The notes under the pieces were generated by a model. That model saw nothing but the letters and a program-made list of their open reading frames with translations, made no database searches and was not told where the DNA came from. Source: Diphasiastrum complanatum (lineage: Eukaryota; Streptophyta; Lycopodiopsida; Lycopodiales; Lycopodiaceae). From it: a DNA stretch of 64,000 nt. Of this stretch, positions 51,606 to 62,835 are shown piece after piece; within the stretch, counting starts at the first letter, position 1; every line of letters starts with the position of its first letter. Location of the stretch: positions 1 to 64,000 of the forward strand of contig MU832217.1 of NCBI GenBank assembly GCA_029204225.1, in the 5' to 3' direction. A program made the translations under genes and the position numbers.

Positions 51606-52704
51606 GCTATTTTTTAAAACTAGCCACCTTCCTGACTGGAGCTCTTGGTATGTTCTCTCCTCATCGAGGGAGCAGGTCTTAAGGCAAATACGTACCAGAG
51701 TATCCTTAATGTGGACACTAATCTTTTATGGCAGTGCGATTCATCTTCTGAATTTTATCTTAATGCTCCAACAAAGATTAACAATATGTGGACAACTGAC
51801 ATAGCTAAATGCTATGAGAATATTCCATTGAATGGCCCTGACGGATTAAAAGCAGTAATAAGTAAACTCGTGAGAGTTGCCTTTAAGCATACTAAACTTG
51901 AGGCCATCGCTTATAAATGGAAACCAAGGGATGGTAAGTTCAAATGAACATGGAAAGTGAAATACTCAAACGGATGCAATACGATTGATAGAATTAAACT
52001 ATGTGAATGGAACGACTTCTTGATAGATAACTGTATTGTCAGACTTGGGGACAAGACCTGGAGACAAGTTTGTGATATACCTATAGGATTCTCATGCTCT
52101 CCAGTTTGGTGTAACTAGTATCTTTCTTACTATGAGATGCATTTTATCAAAAGACTCGCTAAGCTTGGAGCTCTTGACTATATAAGAAACTTTAAATATA
52201 CCTTCCAACACATCGATGATGTATGTTTCATCAATAATCCCTGTATCTTACAGTTTTTGGATAAAAAACAATCTTGTGTGGAAACTAATCCGTTTTGGAT
52301 CTATCCACTTGAATACTTGGATATTAAATTCGAAAATATCGAAGATTGTACCGTTAACTTTTAAATATCACCACTAGATTTGATGCAATCACTGGGACTT
52401 TTCAAATGTCCAAGTACGATAAAAGGAGAGCTTTACCCTTCCCAATTTGCCAATTTATCCACTTGGCATCAAATAGACCTATCTTTAACTCTTAGAAAGT
52501 CATTGTTTCACAGGTTATAGTAGCTATGTATTGTTGCAATAATCAGAATACCCTGATTGAAGAGGTGACAAAGTTGATTTATGCCTTTCAAAAGAATGGC
52601 TTTATTAAAGACAAATTATACAACATCTTCAGCAATATGTCTAAGAGTAAACGATTTCCTGGGCTTAAATATGATTTACCCGATGGTGACAGGTCACTTT
52701 TGGC
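51606..52704 (+). pseudogene. Penelope-like reverse transcriptase, copy B
   Basis: A better-preserved sister of copy A. It starts mid-RT at ATFLTGALG and GLKANTYQSILNVDTNLLWQC. Palm motif A is TTDIAKCYENIPLNG (Asp 51798-51800). A linker has EWNDFLIDNCIVRLG; motif B is IPIGFSCSPVWCN. Motif C is HIDD (52209-52220), where copy A has YIDD. The thumb has FWIYPLEYLDIKFENIED and YDKRRALPFP, and the end has EEVTKLIYAFQKNGFIKDKLY and KRFPGLKYDLP. TGA at 51945-51947 and TAG at 52116-52118 break it, and the N-terminal part is deleted at the pseudo-LTR junction. No C-terminal GIY-YIG domain is present. Direct repeats on both sides are the pseudo-LTR arrangement typical of PLEs. Confidence 0.78.
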
Positions 52705-52743
52705 GGGCAGTTAGCATCCCCTCTTAGAGGTGCTAACTGACCC
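52705..52743 (+). other. 3' terminal hairpin of PLE copy B
   Basis: GGGCAGTTAGCA pairs with TGCTAACTG-A-CCC (one bulged A). The inner CCTCT/AGAGG can extend the stem. The following ACGGTTGGTGGGC matches copy A and leads into the CT tract. Confidence 0.75.
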
Positions 52744-52776
52744 CTGAGACTAAATGCTAACTGCGGGACGGTTGGT

Positions 52777-52779
<3 letters not shown>

Positions 52780-52818
<39 letters not shown>
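52780..52818 (+). repeat. (CT)n tract, about 19 units
   Basis: Pure CT array between the 3' hairpin and the downstream pseudo-LTR. Confidence 0.98.
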
Positions 52819-52820
<2 letters not shown>

Positions 52821-53711
52821 GGACTCCATCTGACTATGCTGATCCCTGCTAAAAAACTCTCCTTTGGTCCCGTCAAGTATACTGAAACAATTCACCCTCG
52901 AATATAGCTAAAACCCATTTATAAGGTATGAGCCAAATTCAAAAAAAAATTATTTTTTGGGGAAAAGACCTTAACTTGTACCTCAAGTTTTTCCACCATA
53001 TGCTCAAGTACATTCTCTATGAAATATAAGAAGACATGATCCTTGTCCATGGTTGAGATGCACCAATTCTTAGAGCTCTTAACCCTACGATGGGCATTTA
53101 CATTTGCCTTGTGCTTCTAAGAGTAAGTAAATAAAATATATAATGGAGGGTGGACTGACGAAGGATTCCCACCCTCATTCTACTTCTCTCCTCTATGCTC
53201 TTCCTTTTTTCTCTTGCTATCTCATTGCTTGAGCTCTTTTGCAAAGAAATCAGTGAGGGAAACAAGTAGCACCATCACCTACTGTGAAGTGTTGGACAGA
53301 AAGCTCTCAGTTCGGACTCTGGGGACTTTTTTGAGCAATTATCCAGGTATGCATCTGGTCGCTAGCTAGCGAACTACTCCTCAAGCTATGCCTTATTACA
53401 ATGTATATGCACTCAGTTTACATGAATACGTAGTTATGGTAAATCGTGATTCTCTTTCCAGATTTCATCATTGATGCTACAGCGATGGCTGGCTGGTGGA
53501 CAAAATTAATACCATTTTTTTGGATTGTTTTCATCGCATTCAACATCGCTTGATGACTAGCGGAAATGCACACCACTTTAGTAGAATGTTTACAGCTATT
53601 GATCGTTGCCTGGCCAGCGGAAATGCGCACTACTTTGGTAGATTGCTTACTGTTGTTGTCGTTGTCTTTGATAGTAACTCATCATACATTAATGATACCT
53701 CTGGCCAGCAA
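52819..53711 (+). repeat. PLE copy B downstream pseudo-LTR / leader start
   Basis: Direct repeat of 50780-51605. It has a donor-like CAGGTATGCATCTGG (53345) and the perfect palindrome TCGCTAGCTAGCGA (53359-53372). Beyond 53711 it continues into the rest of a leader that the upstream copy lacks. Confidence 0.9.
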
Positions 53712-54949
53712 TAGATCGCTGCCCATGAAAGTATTTTTCTTGGAAAATCGTTGGTTTTTCTTGCAATGCTGATGAATGTTTATCATACGATGCATATAGT
53801 GTATGGGCACCCGCTTCCTGCTATACCACAACACGAATACATACTGAAGCTCTCCCTTTATACTAAGGGATTGATAATGATGTCCTCTAGAAAGGTATGA
53901 CAAACGCTCGGTCATGTTCAACTAAGAGGTATAATAGATAGGACTTAAAGCTTCCTATAGAATCAATAACCACGGATTCTTGGTATTGAAATAAGTAATC
54001 TCGAGCAAATAGACACTTCACCCATAGAAATCGATGGCAAGCCTTGAAACATGTTACTTCTAAAAGGATGTATGAAAGTAACTTAAGACTTCGTGCTCTT
54101 TAATCATAATGCTTTGAAGACTATTGTTGTAACCACGTGGAAGAAAGGATCATGTCGACCTCTCAAGAACAATCTACTACACGCATTCAGGTACGTTTTC
54201 TTGTAAACCACAAGTACTTAGATGGGTTTGCAAATGATGAAATAGAATGGTAAAACACTATGTGTTCCACGATAATTTTTGACTCTGCTGAATTATAAGT
54301 AGTATACTTCGTGACATTCTTTAAAGCTTGATATAACAAACGAAATACTTATAAACATTACTAATATGTAGTTTAAAGAGTACTATCAATACATATGACC
54401 AAAGAAAAACCTTTTCTACATGGATTTGCTCAGTACGTACCAAACTCGTAGAAGACTAGTACACTAGTCTTCGGGGTCAGAATGGTACAGAGGTGCCCTG
54501 ACACCTACGAGAGATTACACACTTTACTTGTTGCACTAAAACATAATAATGGACTATAGCATGTTAGTAAATCACAGTATGTGGCAGAGTTTGGTAGGCC
54601 TGAACGGCATGGATTTGCCCAGGCCAGCTTGAACGACATGGATTTGCCCAAGCATTTTTACATAGAGTCCATCAAGTACCAAATGATTCACAGGTACTGA
54701 TAGGTACAAAATGGCATGGATATGCCCTGCTACTGACTCCTATGGCCAAACTACACCTATTCCACGTGTTGTGATTGATTATGCCTTCGTCATTTTAAGC
54801 TATGTGACTATAGTGTAATTATAGGAATACTTGTCTTATACTGATCAGTATGGCGAATGCCCTATACGGTAACATCAGGGCAAGACCTACAATGTGGAAA
54901 AATATCTGGTAGGGAAGATTGGACTAATGATTATACTTTCTAGTTAAGC
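53712..54949 (+). mobile_element. PLE leader interior (copy B)
   Basis: Non-coding. Three GGATTTGCCCAGG/GGATATGCCCTG strings (54610-54735) and GGGCAAGACCTAC (54879) resemble text in the leaders at 8430 and 17540. No protein was recognised. Confidence 0.5.
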
Positions 54950-55215
54950 TAACAATGGATCTTGTTTGAGACATGGATGACAACTGATGCTCAGCTATGA
55001 CACTTGTCTTCCTCACTGAACTAACTTGTGTGGTTGTGTTTTGTGGGATGGTGGCAGGTAACAGCTGAGTATCCTAAAACTTGCTTCACTTTATGGTCCT
55101 TTAAACTGTAAGTTTTTCAGCTTCGTTTAAACATGTTATGCTATAAAACAAAAGATTCAAAGGATTTGGTCTTGACTTGTTCAAGGGGGACTATGTGAAA
55201 TCTGTGTTACACTCT
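54950..55215 (+). repeat. Leader 3' module (beta), copy 3
   Basis: Carries GACAACTGATGCTCAGC, CTTGTCTTCCTCACTG, GGGATGGTGGCAGGTAACAGC, CCTAAAACTTGCTTC, TTGGTCTTGACTTGTTC and GGGACTATGTGAAATC, ending in CTCTCTC. It matches the copies at 8780 and 62551 throughout. Confidence 0.85.
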
Positions 55216-55219
55216 CTCT

Positions 55220-55755
55220 CCTCCTCTGCTGCCCAGTTTATTATGAGATACATGGGAGGTATTATTGCCTGTACAGGGATGGGCCACATTCACTACGGTC
55301 ATTCATGTGCTACCCTGATCACCGTTGCCTGGGTCTGATACTTCGTGAGATGCTGCTCCTGCGAGACTCCTTGCTTTCCCTGTCGTTGTCTGCTCCACAC
55401 CAGTTTGCTATCACGGATTTCTTTCAGCAGATCCATCATTTTGATTCTGATTCTAATGAGGAGATCGACATTCCTACATGGTCGCCTAGGCCTCGTAGAT
55501 AGCTTCTTTACTTGGCCCGAGTTGTGGGCATTCATACTTTTCTCTGCCAGCTTGCCATTTCTTTCTGTGTTTTACTTGGCCCAGGTTGTGGCTTTGATGA
55601 GTCACTTAGTTCTGTCATGTTTTCATTTCCTGCTGTTTTCCTGTTTTTTCACAGGTCCTCTCATGGACTACCGCTCATGGACTAAGCTCCCAACACATTG
55701 TACATATTTTTCTGGTCTAATGCACCCTCGGGGGTTGTATAGACATGAATAAAAC

Positions 55756-55759
<4 letters not shown>
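55220..55759 (+). mobile_element. LINE-type 3' end (possible ORF2 C-terminus)
   Basis: An open frame (55305-55502) ends ..DIPTWSPRPRR and may be the tail of a LINE ORF2, but I cannot match a domain. The segment ends ATGAATAAAACTCGTT and then the CT tract. This resembles the polyadenylation-signal end of the ORF1 element at 57250, so it is called as a LINE-type 3' end with low certainty. Confidence 0.4.

Positions 55760-55851
<92 letters not shown>
55760..55851 (+). repeat. (CT)n tract with one interruption
   Basis: About 45 CT units with a TT at 55820-55822. It lies between the LINE-type end and the ORF1-only element. Confidence 0.98.
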
Positions 55852-55853
<2 letters not shown>

Positions 55854-57283
55854 CTAGGGATGGCGGATCTCTCGCGGCCAGGGATGGCGGATCTCCATCA
55901 CGCTCCACCTACAGCGATGGCCTAGCTCCATCGCGTCCATCTGTTGGCGCCCTTCGCTGCCACTACTGGCCTCCATCGTGCTGCTGTTGGCACCCTCCAT
56001 TGCGGATGCTGCTGGCCCTCCATCACTGCCCTGCTGGCCATACTGGCCCTCCATCGCTGCTCTACCCTGACTGTTTGCACTTGTCCCATCGCTTCTGTCC
56101 ATCGCTGAAGGTGCATCCTCCAATTTGTAAAATGCCTCGTCGCAAAGTTCCCCTTAATCCTGATCGATCTTTTGTTTCCAGCATTGCTTCAGCCTCACTT
56201 CCAATGCCCGTTGCAGTTCCTATCTCTCCATCAAATCCTAGTGCCGACAATGAATCTATTGTAGCTCTTCCCTTGACTCTAAACACTCCAGAAGAACCTG
56301 CCTCTCTCCCCACATTTACCCTAGTCCGTCTTCTTCGTGAAGATCAACTTTGTCTATTTGAATACCTCAACAATCATAGAGAGCAACTTGCTTCCCATGA
56401 CTCTCTGCTTCTTGCTGTGCAATCGCACCTTCAGAAGCTAGACTCTTCTATTGAAACACTCAAGAATGAAGTGGCAGTTCTCAAAAGTGAAACTTCTTCC
56501 CAAATCGCTACTTCAGCTAAAATTCAGCAGCTCGAAAGGTCAGGTGGAACAACACCATACGGCTGTCAAATCATGGGCAGATGTACTTAAAGGTTCGTCT
56601 ACAGTTGTTTCTCCACCCTCGCCTTCATCTTCGTTTATCTCAGCCATATTCACTGAGGGCCGTTTGCGAGAGCACAAAGCTCTCAATGTTCGTGTTAGAG
56701 GTATTCTGAACTCCCAAAATGTTGTTGAGGAAGCTAAAAAGTTTTTGGAAGGACATCTTCAGCACCATAGCAAAGGTATGGAAACTGCCTGGCGACCTAA
56801 GAAGGACCCGAATACTCTTGTCGTCCGCTTCACGTCAGTGTCTCACCGGCGCGAAGTTTTAGGGAAACGATCTAAATTACGTGATACAAAAATCTATTTG
56901 GATGAAGATCTTACTTTCATCCAAGTCCAAGAACGTAAAAAGGCAAGACATGAAGCTCTATCTACTGGCAAACGACTTATCTATCGCGATGGCATTATCA
57001 GATTTGTGGATCGTAAGCCTATAGTTAATGAGAATCTTAATTCTTAGATAGAGTCTGAGTTAGAGAAATGAAGAGATGTCCAGTTGAGCATGTAAATGGT
57101 ACACGTACCATATAATCCTGGCCATATCACTCTCTTCTTAGTTAATTTGTTTCTAGTTAGTTTGTTTCAACGGCACTGATCCGTCTTGTTTCCATCTTAT
57201 CTGATGTACTGGTTTCGTCTTATACGCCTTTCGGCATGGAAAAGACGTTAATAAAGCTTTCTTTCTTTCTCTCTCTCTCTCTA
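55852..57283 (+). mobile_element. ORF1-only LINE (half-LINE-like)
   Basis: From the CT tract: two copies of GGGATGGCGGATCTC, a GC-rich 5'-UTR, ORF1 (56132-57047), a ~200-base 3'-UTR, AATAAA (57250-57255) and a CTTT/CT tail. There is no room for ORF2 (endonuclease/RT). This fits a non-autonomous LINE that keeps only ORF1. Confidence 0.6.
56132..57047 (+). pseudogene. LINE ORF1 protein (one frameshift)
   Basis: The likely start is ATG at 56132 (MPRRKVPLNP). A Ser/Pro-rich N-terminus leads to LRHEDQ-type text and a coiled coil (about residues 85-135: LQKLDSSIETLKNEVAVLKS). Near 56540 the frame shifts by one. The second frame continues with KSWADVLKG, then an RRM-like region (HKALNVRVRGILNS, NTLVVRFTSVSHRREVLGKR). 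A C-terminal domain follows with TKIYLDEDLTFIQVQERKKA and GKRLIYRDGIIRF. This order (coiled coil, RRM, C-terminal domain with the '.I.(L/I)(N/D)EDLT..Q..R' block) is that of L1-type ORF1, an RNA-binding chaperone that coats LINE RNA. The total is about 305 codons, normal for the family. Only one lesion is visible. Confidence 0.72.
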
Positions 57284-58309
57284 TGATGTGAATGCTTTCT
57301 CTATCCTCCTCCTCAAACTATCTCTTAATTCCTGTCTCTGTTGATTTATAGTTAGTATCATCAAAAAAGTAACATGTAGCAAGATAGATCGACTTACCTA
57401 GGAGGAGGCATTGAAACAAAACTTTTCTTTAGTCTATTATTTTATCGTAAGTATATTCAACCAACAACTTTGACAACAATGTACCCAATTTGATGTTGAA
57501 ATGCTTACACTAGAGAACTTAAGCAATATAAGAGACTTCATAGCATTGAGTTTCTATAGATACATACACCACTATCTTTGCACTATTTTAGCAATGCTCA
57601 TTAGGCTCAGCTAGGCAAGTGACATAGATTTGCCCAATCCACACATGCAATGTACAAATATAAAGTGTATAATGTACAAAATTGTTCTAGAATTGTACTT
57701 TTTATATGCAACAGTTCTATGATTTTGTCTTAGAGATGGTTACATCAAATTCACACTTACTAACATTTAAAACAACAGGTTTTTTTTGGCAAAGTAGCAT
57801 AAGCTATGCATGAAGGGTATATGAAGAGAGGTAATCCATGTTAATAGATAAAATGGGCTTGTAAATGGAAGGATTTAATACTTTACATGTGTTGAAGCGT
57901 GATATTGGAGGTGGAGTAGAAGACTCCTTGAGCAACAAAATTTCCATTTACAAATAAAAATCTCCTTGTTTGGATTGAGCTTTCAAATCCTTCAACTTTT
58001 TCAATATTTGGGTATAATACTCTTGCAGGTATTTCTCTAAGGTCGTTGTTTCTTTTCCATCAACACCCAATAAACTATATGTTTCACCCATAGGTGCTGA
58101 GAATATCACATCGCTAGATAAAACCTGTATGAGAAACTCTAGCTCATAAGAAAGCTTGAAGAGGGTTTAAAAATAACAATGAATCTTACCTTACTGAAAG
58201 TATTATAATCACAAAGCATATAGGTAGGCTTAGAAGTCTCTCAAATCTTAACACACTTTTCCTTATTGCAATCTTCAAGTACAAACGTTAACTCCCTTTC
58301 CTATCATGA
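57284..58309. other. No gene recognised
   Basis: AT-rich non-coding sequence. Confidence 0.35.
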
Positions 58310-58740
58310 GATAATTGATGATATAAGTATATTATAGCCAAATATCAATTATTGGCATGTGAATGGACCATGTGTCTACACTTGTTATTAATTGTCGGTT
58401 GGACCAAATGTGTTGGGGCTATGGGTCCATCAATTATTATTTGCCAATTTTAAGGTTCACTTATGAGTTATGAGGTCTTTATTGCGCCTCTATCCCTAAT
58501 TCATAGGCCCTAAGATTACATAAAGCATGAAAAGGCCAACATACTCAATCTAGCTTGATTGGTTGATTGAAGATTACCTTTTAGCTTACATCAATTGGCT
58601 TCAATTAGCTTATCTTCAATAAGTCATCTTGATTGTTATCAACAAAATTGTTTTCTCATTGACTATGGTTCTATTGCGTGCATTATGCTCTTTGTTTTGT
58701 GTGTTGTATGTGATGTTTTGCTCATACCATGTTTTGCATA
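58310..58740 (+). repeat. LTR-like repeat, copy 1
   Basis: Shares ordered blocks with 61440-61770: CCAAATATCA, GGTTGGACCA or TTAGGTGGACCA, GGGGC.AT...TCA, TTATGAG.TATG.., TTATT....CTCTATC.CTAA and TGATGTTTTGCTCATA. The copies are strongly diverged. They could be two LTRs of an old element spanning 3.4 kb, or two separate solo LTRs. Confidence 0.45.
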
Positions 58741-59309
58741 GGAGAATATGGGTGCCAATTCTTACAATGATTGGGTCTTTACAAAAGGATGCTAGAATCA
58801 GCTTGGATCAAATCGTTGCTTTTGGGAGAAAACAACAGTTTCAAATTTTACTTCCACTTCTTTCTACAGTATCGGTCAGATTCTAATTTGACAAAAAATT
58901 TGGATTCATCTCATCAAATAGTTGAAGACTATGTGAGAATATGTTCACATAAACTCCTAGTACACAGTGCCTAGCATTGTAGAGTTTATCACTTAGATGC
59001 AACAAGAGGCTAGTGACAGCCTGGCTAGATTTCTACAAGGCATCAATGACGCAAAGAGTTTGAGAGTTTTGTATAGATTGCAATGTTGAAGCAAGGGATA
59101 TGGTCGTTTGTTGATACCAACAAGCAAATGCACCAAGATATCTCCTAGGCCATCTGGATTGTGATAGGTTATGAGCGAGTCATTGATGTACTTTCAAGTT
59201 GGGGCTACCAACAAGATGTACACCATATACAATATTTCATATAAGTAAAGTAGTATATTGTTTAAGAACGTGCTTACACAGTAAGAGCATGGTACAACAA
59301 ACCATAGAC

Positions 59310-59372
<63 letters not shown>

Positions 59373-61439
59373 TAAGTAGGTATTGGATACGACAACCATT
59401 CTCCGAAGCTATCCATATGTTACTAGTACTCCATCAGAGAAAGACGATTTAGAAATTGGATACTCCAAGAGGATCTATTAATCTTGGAAATCTGATCAAA
59501 GATAGATGACTGAGGAATCGTGTTCTCCAAGAGTATCTAGTAGAAAAACTTTCAATGTCATAGGATGCATTTGAGGGTGGTTTTTTTTGTGACTTAGAGA
59601 ACCAATGCCTTTCGGGAGGGTGAAGAAATGCTAGGCCCCAGTGTCAACCTTAATTTGAGCCCTTACTAATCAAACGACTACTTGATTGTAAGAAATGGTG
59701 ATGGTGGACAACCATGGATAGGCATCTGTTCCAAGCACGATGAGGTCTGCTGCAAGTCGTGACTTGATGGGACCATCTAACAAGTTGTCAAAGGTTTATG
59801 TATTAATAACTTTGACTAGTATTTTTGGTTGAAATGGTTGGTCTGGTCTGGGTTTATATATAACAAGAACACTATGGTGGTATTCTTTTGGCAATGACAT
59901 TTAAGCCTAGCTCTTGGTTGGCTACTTGCTCTCTCTCATCTCTTGTTCTTTCAAATGTGATACACGTGCCAGCATTTAATATCAATAAACTATCAATTCA
60001 AATATGATACAGACCATTATGCAGAATGTTTTTATGTATAGATGTTATGTTATGATCACTGATTTTTCTATGTGGCTGTTATCATAGGACTCATGTTCAT
60101 TTTGCATAATGCACATGCGCCTCAGTGGTTGGTGGTTTTCTAGGGGCCTATTCAGCTCAATTTTGTACTTTTCAGGATCACACCATTTATCTCCACCTAC
60201 TAATAATGATCTTGAACTATGGTGATATTCAGAGCTATTATGTTATTACCAATAATGATCCTCCATTACTGTTAAGCCGGCATATGTATTTCCTTGTTCC
60301 GGGGTTCACTGCACATATGTCCTCATGGTTCTTCATGCACGTTCAATCTGACATACATTTACTCCTACGAAGCATCTATTCCCTTTCTGTGGTAGTCCAA
60401 TTCTCTGTGGTTGTCCAAGGCTGTATATCTAGAATCATTTTCTCGAATTATTACATATCCTTGTCCTCTACTAAATGGTAAGTTGGTGAGGGATTCTTTT
60501 CCTCTACTTGAGGTCAAGAACTTGATTCCAATCTGTTCACAAATGAGGACATGCAAGAGAAAAGAAAGACTATTACAAGCCCCTAATTCATTCAGCGTAC
60601 TTTGGTTCATCTGGCCTATACTACCACAAAACATTGTTGTAGTTGGTGCTCTTGCTCTTAACTGCTAACATGAAAGCTAAAGAAACGTTTTAACAGATTA
60701 CTCCTATCTCTACCTTTTGAGGTTTATACAATTTGCCTGGCACATCTATATTCCTACAGCAAAATCTCTTGCTATTTTGCCTTCATGGCATATCTAGCAA
60801 GCTTTTGGTCCATTTGCAATATGGCATTTTGGCATCACTATTGCATATGATAATATTTACCTATTCTCAATATTACAGCTAATATCCATCAATTTTGCAT
60901 ACCATTTTGGCATGGGCTTTCCATGTACCACACCATTCTTCAATCACCATGACTTGCTGCTATTGGGCTATATTACATCTGTGATATCCAACAGAGATTG
61001 TCACATGATTTCAACCTATGGTTCATGCTGATGCTGCTCTTTGGTATCTCTTAAATTACATGGTTCAAGGTAAAAAAGACTAGAGTCATTTTGTGTCCCT
61101 TTTGAATTCTTTTGTAATAGGGCTTCAAAGTTATCTCAATAAATTTGAAATGATCGATGGGACACTTCATGGTCATTATATTTATGTTCCAGCTCCTTTG
61201 GCATATACTGTATACATTTTGCAGCTTATATGGTACATGCATTTAAGCATTTAGTCCCCACTTTCTGGTTCCTTTGCAATATAAGTGTTTGGAACTACTT
61301 GTTCATTTTATCCACTTTTTGTTGATACTTTCTTGATGCAATGTTGACATTTTTACTCAGCAGCATAAGATTTGTCATTCAATCGACTGCAATTTTGTCA
61401 TTTTGAGGCTACATCACTTTTGCAATATGAACACTCAAG
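58741..61439. other. No gene recognised
   Basis: Between the two LTR-like repeats. Repeated TTTTGGCAT/GCAATATGGCAT strings occur at 60790-61330. Open frames of up to 118 codons near 60125 show no domain. Confidence 0.35.
59311..59371. repeat. (TA)n tract, about 30 units
   Basis: Pure AT/TA array. Confidence 0.97.
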
Positions 61440-61770
61440 ACAATGTCTGTTTGAGGAGGGCAAATTATGACCCAAATATCATGGAAATGGATATCTGCAT
61501 CGATCGTTGGTCCGTACTTCTTATTGGTGGTTAGGTGGACCATATATTTTGGGATCTTGGGGCCATCATTTATCAAGTGGCCTTTCCTGGTTACTTGTGA
61601 GTCATGTGATCATTATTAGGTCTCCATCTCTAAACTTGTTGACCTTTTAAGGCCTCAGCAAATCCTTGTGAAGATCGTTGTCATTCCACCAGTTATGATT
61701 GTGCTCAGATGCTTTATCAGAATATTTGAATTCTCCTCTCTGCTCTGTGTTTTGTACATGATGTTTTGCT
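61440..61770 (+). repeat. LTR-like repeat, copy 2
   Basis: Preceded by GAGGAGGGCAAA, which could be a polypurine tract. It ends TGATGTTTTGCTCATAACC, as copy 1 does. Confidence 0.45.
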
Positions 61771-62287
61771 CATAACCAAGTAACACAAAAAAACGGAATC
61801 TTCTAAAGCAACTTGATAAGAGACAACTTCAGTGTATCAAAAACTTGGTAGCTAGATTGATTTGAAAGCTAAAGTGTTCCCAAGTTTGATAAGAACTCCA
61901 AGATGGAAAACATGGAAAAACTCCCAATTTGCATTGTCTATAGCAAATCTATTTGTAGAAAATACTCCTTGAAGAACATAGATGACACAAAAATCCGTAA
62001 CCATCACAGCATTGTTATTTAATAGAATGTGCATCAAATTTGAAAAAATCCTCTTCACTGAGCAAGGTTAGCGTATTTTAAGAGGAAAACCAGATAAGAA
62101 TGCCATATGAAGTGGCTTTGACAAAAGTACATCCTTTCTACATGAACTACTGAAAAAGGAGAACCACAAAAATAACTTGGATGAGAGTATGTAGCAAATA
62201 AAACAGAAAAATCTTGAATAGGATAATACAACAAACAAACTCACTTTGGAAGTCATTTAGTAAAACAAAAGCTTTCATACAACTAAC
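61771..62287. other. Probable intron sequence
   Basis: Downstream (minus strand) of the HCF244-like exon. The next expected exon of that gene was not found here. Confidence 0.35.
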
Positions 62288-62428
62288 CTCTGAAAAGGCT
62301 AGGCGATCAGCAGCATTATTAGTCCATTCAAATAGACGAGTTAAAACACGTGTGAACTTCAACACTCCAAAGGGTACGATCGTCACCTTGGCATCTTGAC
62401 CTGCCAACCTCTCACACAAACTTATGAC
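62288..62428 (-). CDS. HCF244-like exon (atypical short-chain dehydrogenase, Ycf39 family)
   Basis: A 141-base, 47-codon open block on the minus strand is bounded by an acceptor (TTTTTCAG) and a donor (GAG/GTTAGT). It reads VISLCERLAGQDAKVT, IVPFGVLKFTRVLTRLFEW and TNNAADRLAFSE. This closely follows the C-terminal region of plant HCF244, where ..ERLAGQDA.VT.VP...LR.TR.LTRFF.WTNDVADRLAFSE is conserved (recalled, not searched). HCF244 is a chloroplast protein needed for psbA translation and photosystem II assembly. No stop or frameshift breaks the exon, and both splice sites look good. It may therefore belong to a live gene with very large introns, one holding the PLE leader at 62.5-64 kb. Alternatively it is an isolated captured exon; neighbouring exons are not in view. 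Confidence 0.68.
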
Positions 62429-62529
62429 CTGAAAAATTATCATCAAGTGTTGCTTGTTAGTAACAATTTGTGAAGAAAGTATTTAAGAAATGACTAAATA
62501 TACCTATGTTGCCCATCCCAGGTAAATGC

Positions 62530-62550
62530 GAGAGAGAGAGAGAGAGAGAG
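62530..62550 (-). repeat. Short (GA)n tract
   Basis: About 10 units, at the end of a beta module in minus orientation. Confidence 0.95.
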
Positions 62551-62835
62551 TAACAAGATTTCACATAGTCCCTCTTGACAAGTCAAGACCAAACCCTTTG
62601 AACCCTTCAATTTATAGCATGCTGCATAACAGGTAAAAATACAGTTGTATAAAGTTTAACAGTACAGAGTACCATAAAGCGAAGCAAGTTTTAGGACACC
62701 CAACTGTTACCTACCACCATCCCACACAACAAAACCGCACAAGTTAGTCGCGTGAGGAAGACAGGTGTCATAGCTGAGCATCAGTTGTTATCCATGTCCG
62801 AAACAAGATTCACTACTTTATCAGCTAGTTTGCAT
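62551..62835 (-). repeat. Leader 3' module (beta), copy 4
   Basis: The minus strand carries GACAACTGATGCTC-like text, GTCTTCCTCACGCGACTAAC, GGGATGGTGGTAGGTAAC, CCTAAAACTTGCTTCGC, GGTTTGGTCTTGACTTGTC and GGGACTATGTGAAATCTTG. It ends at the GA tract, as the plus-strand copies do against CT. Confidence 0.85.
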
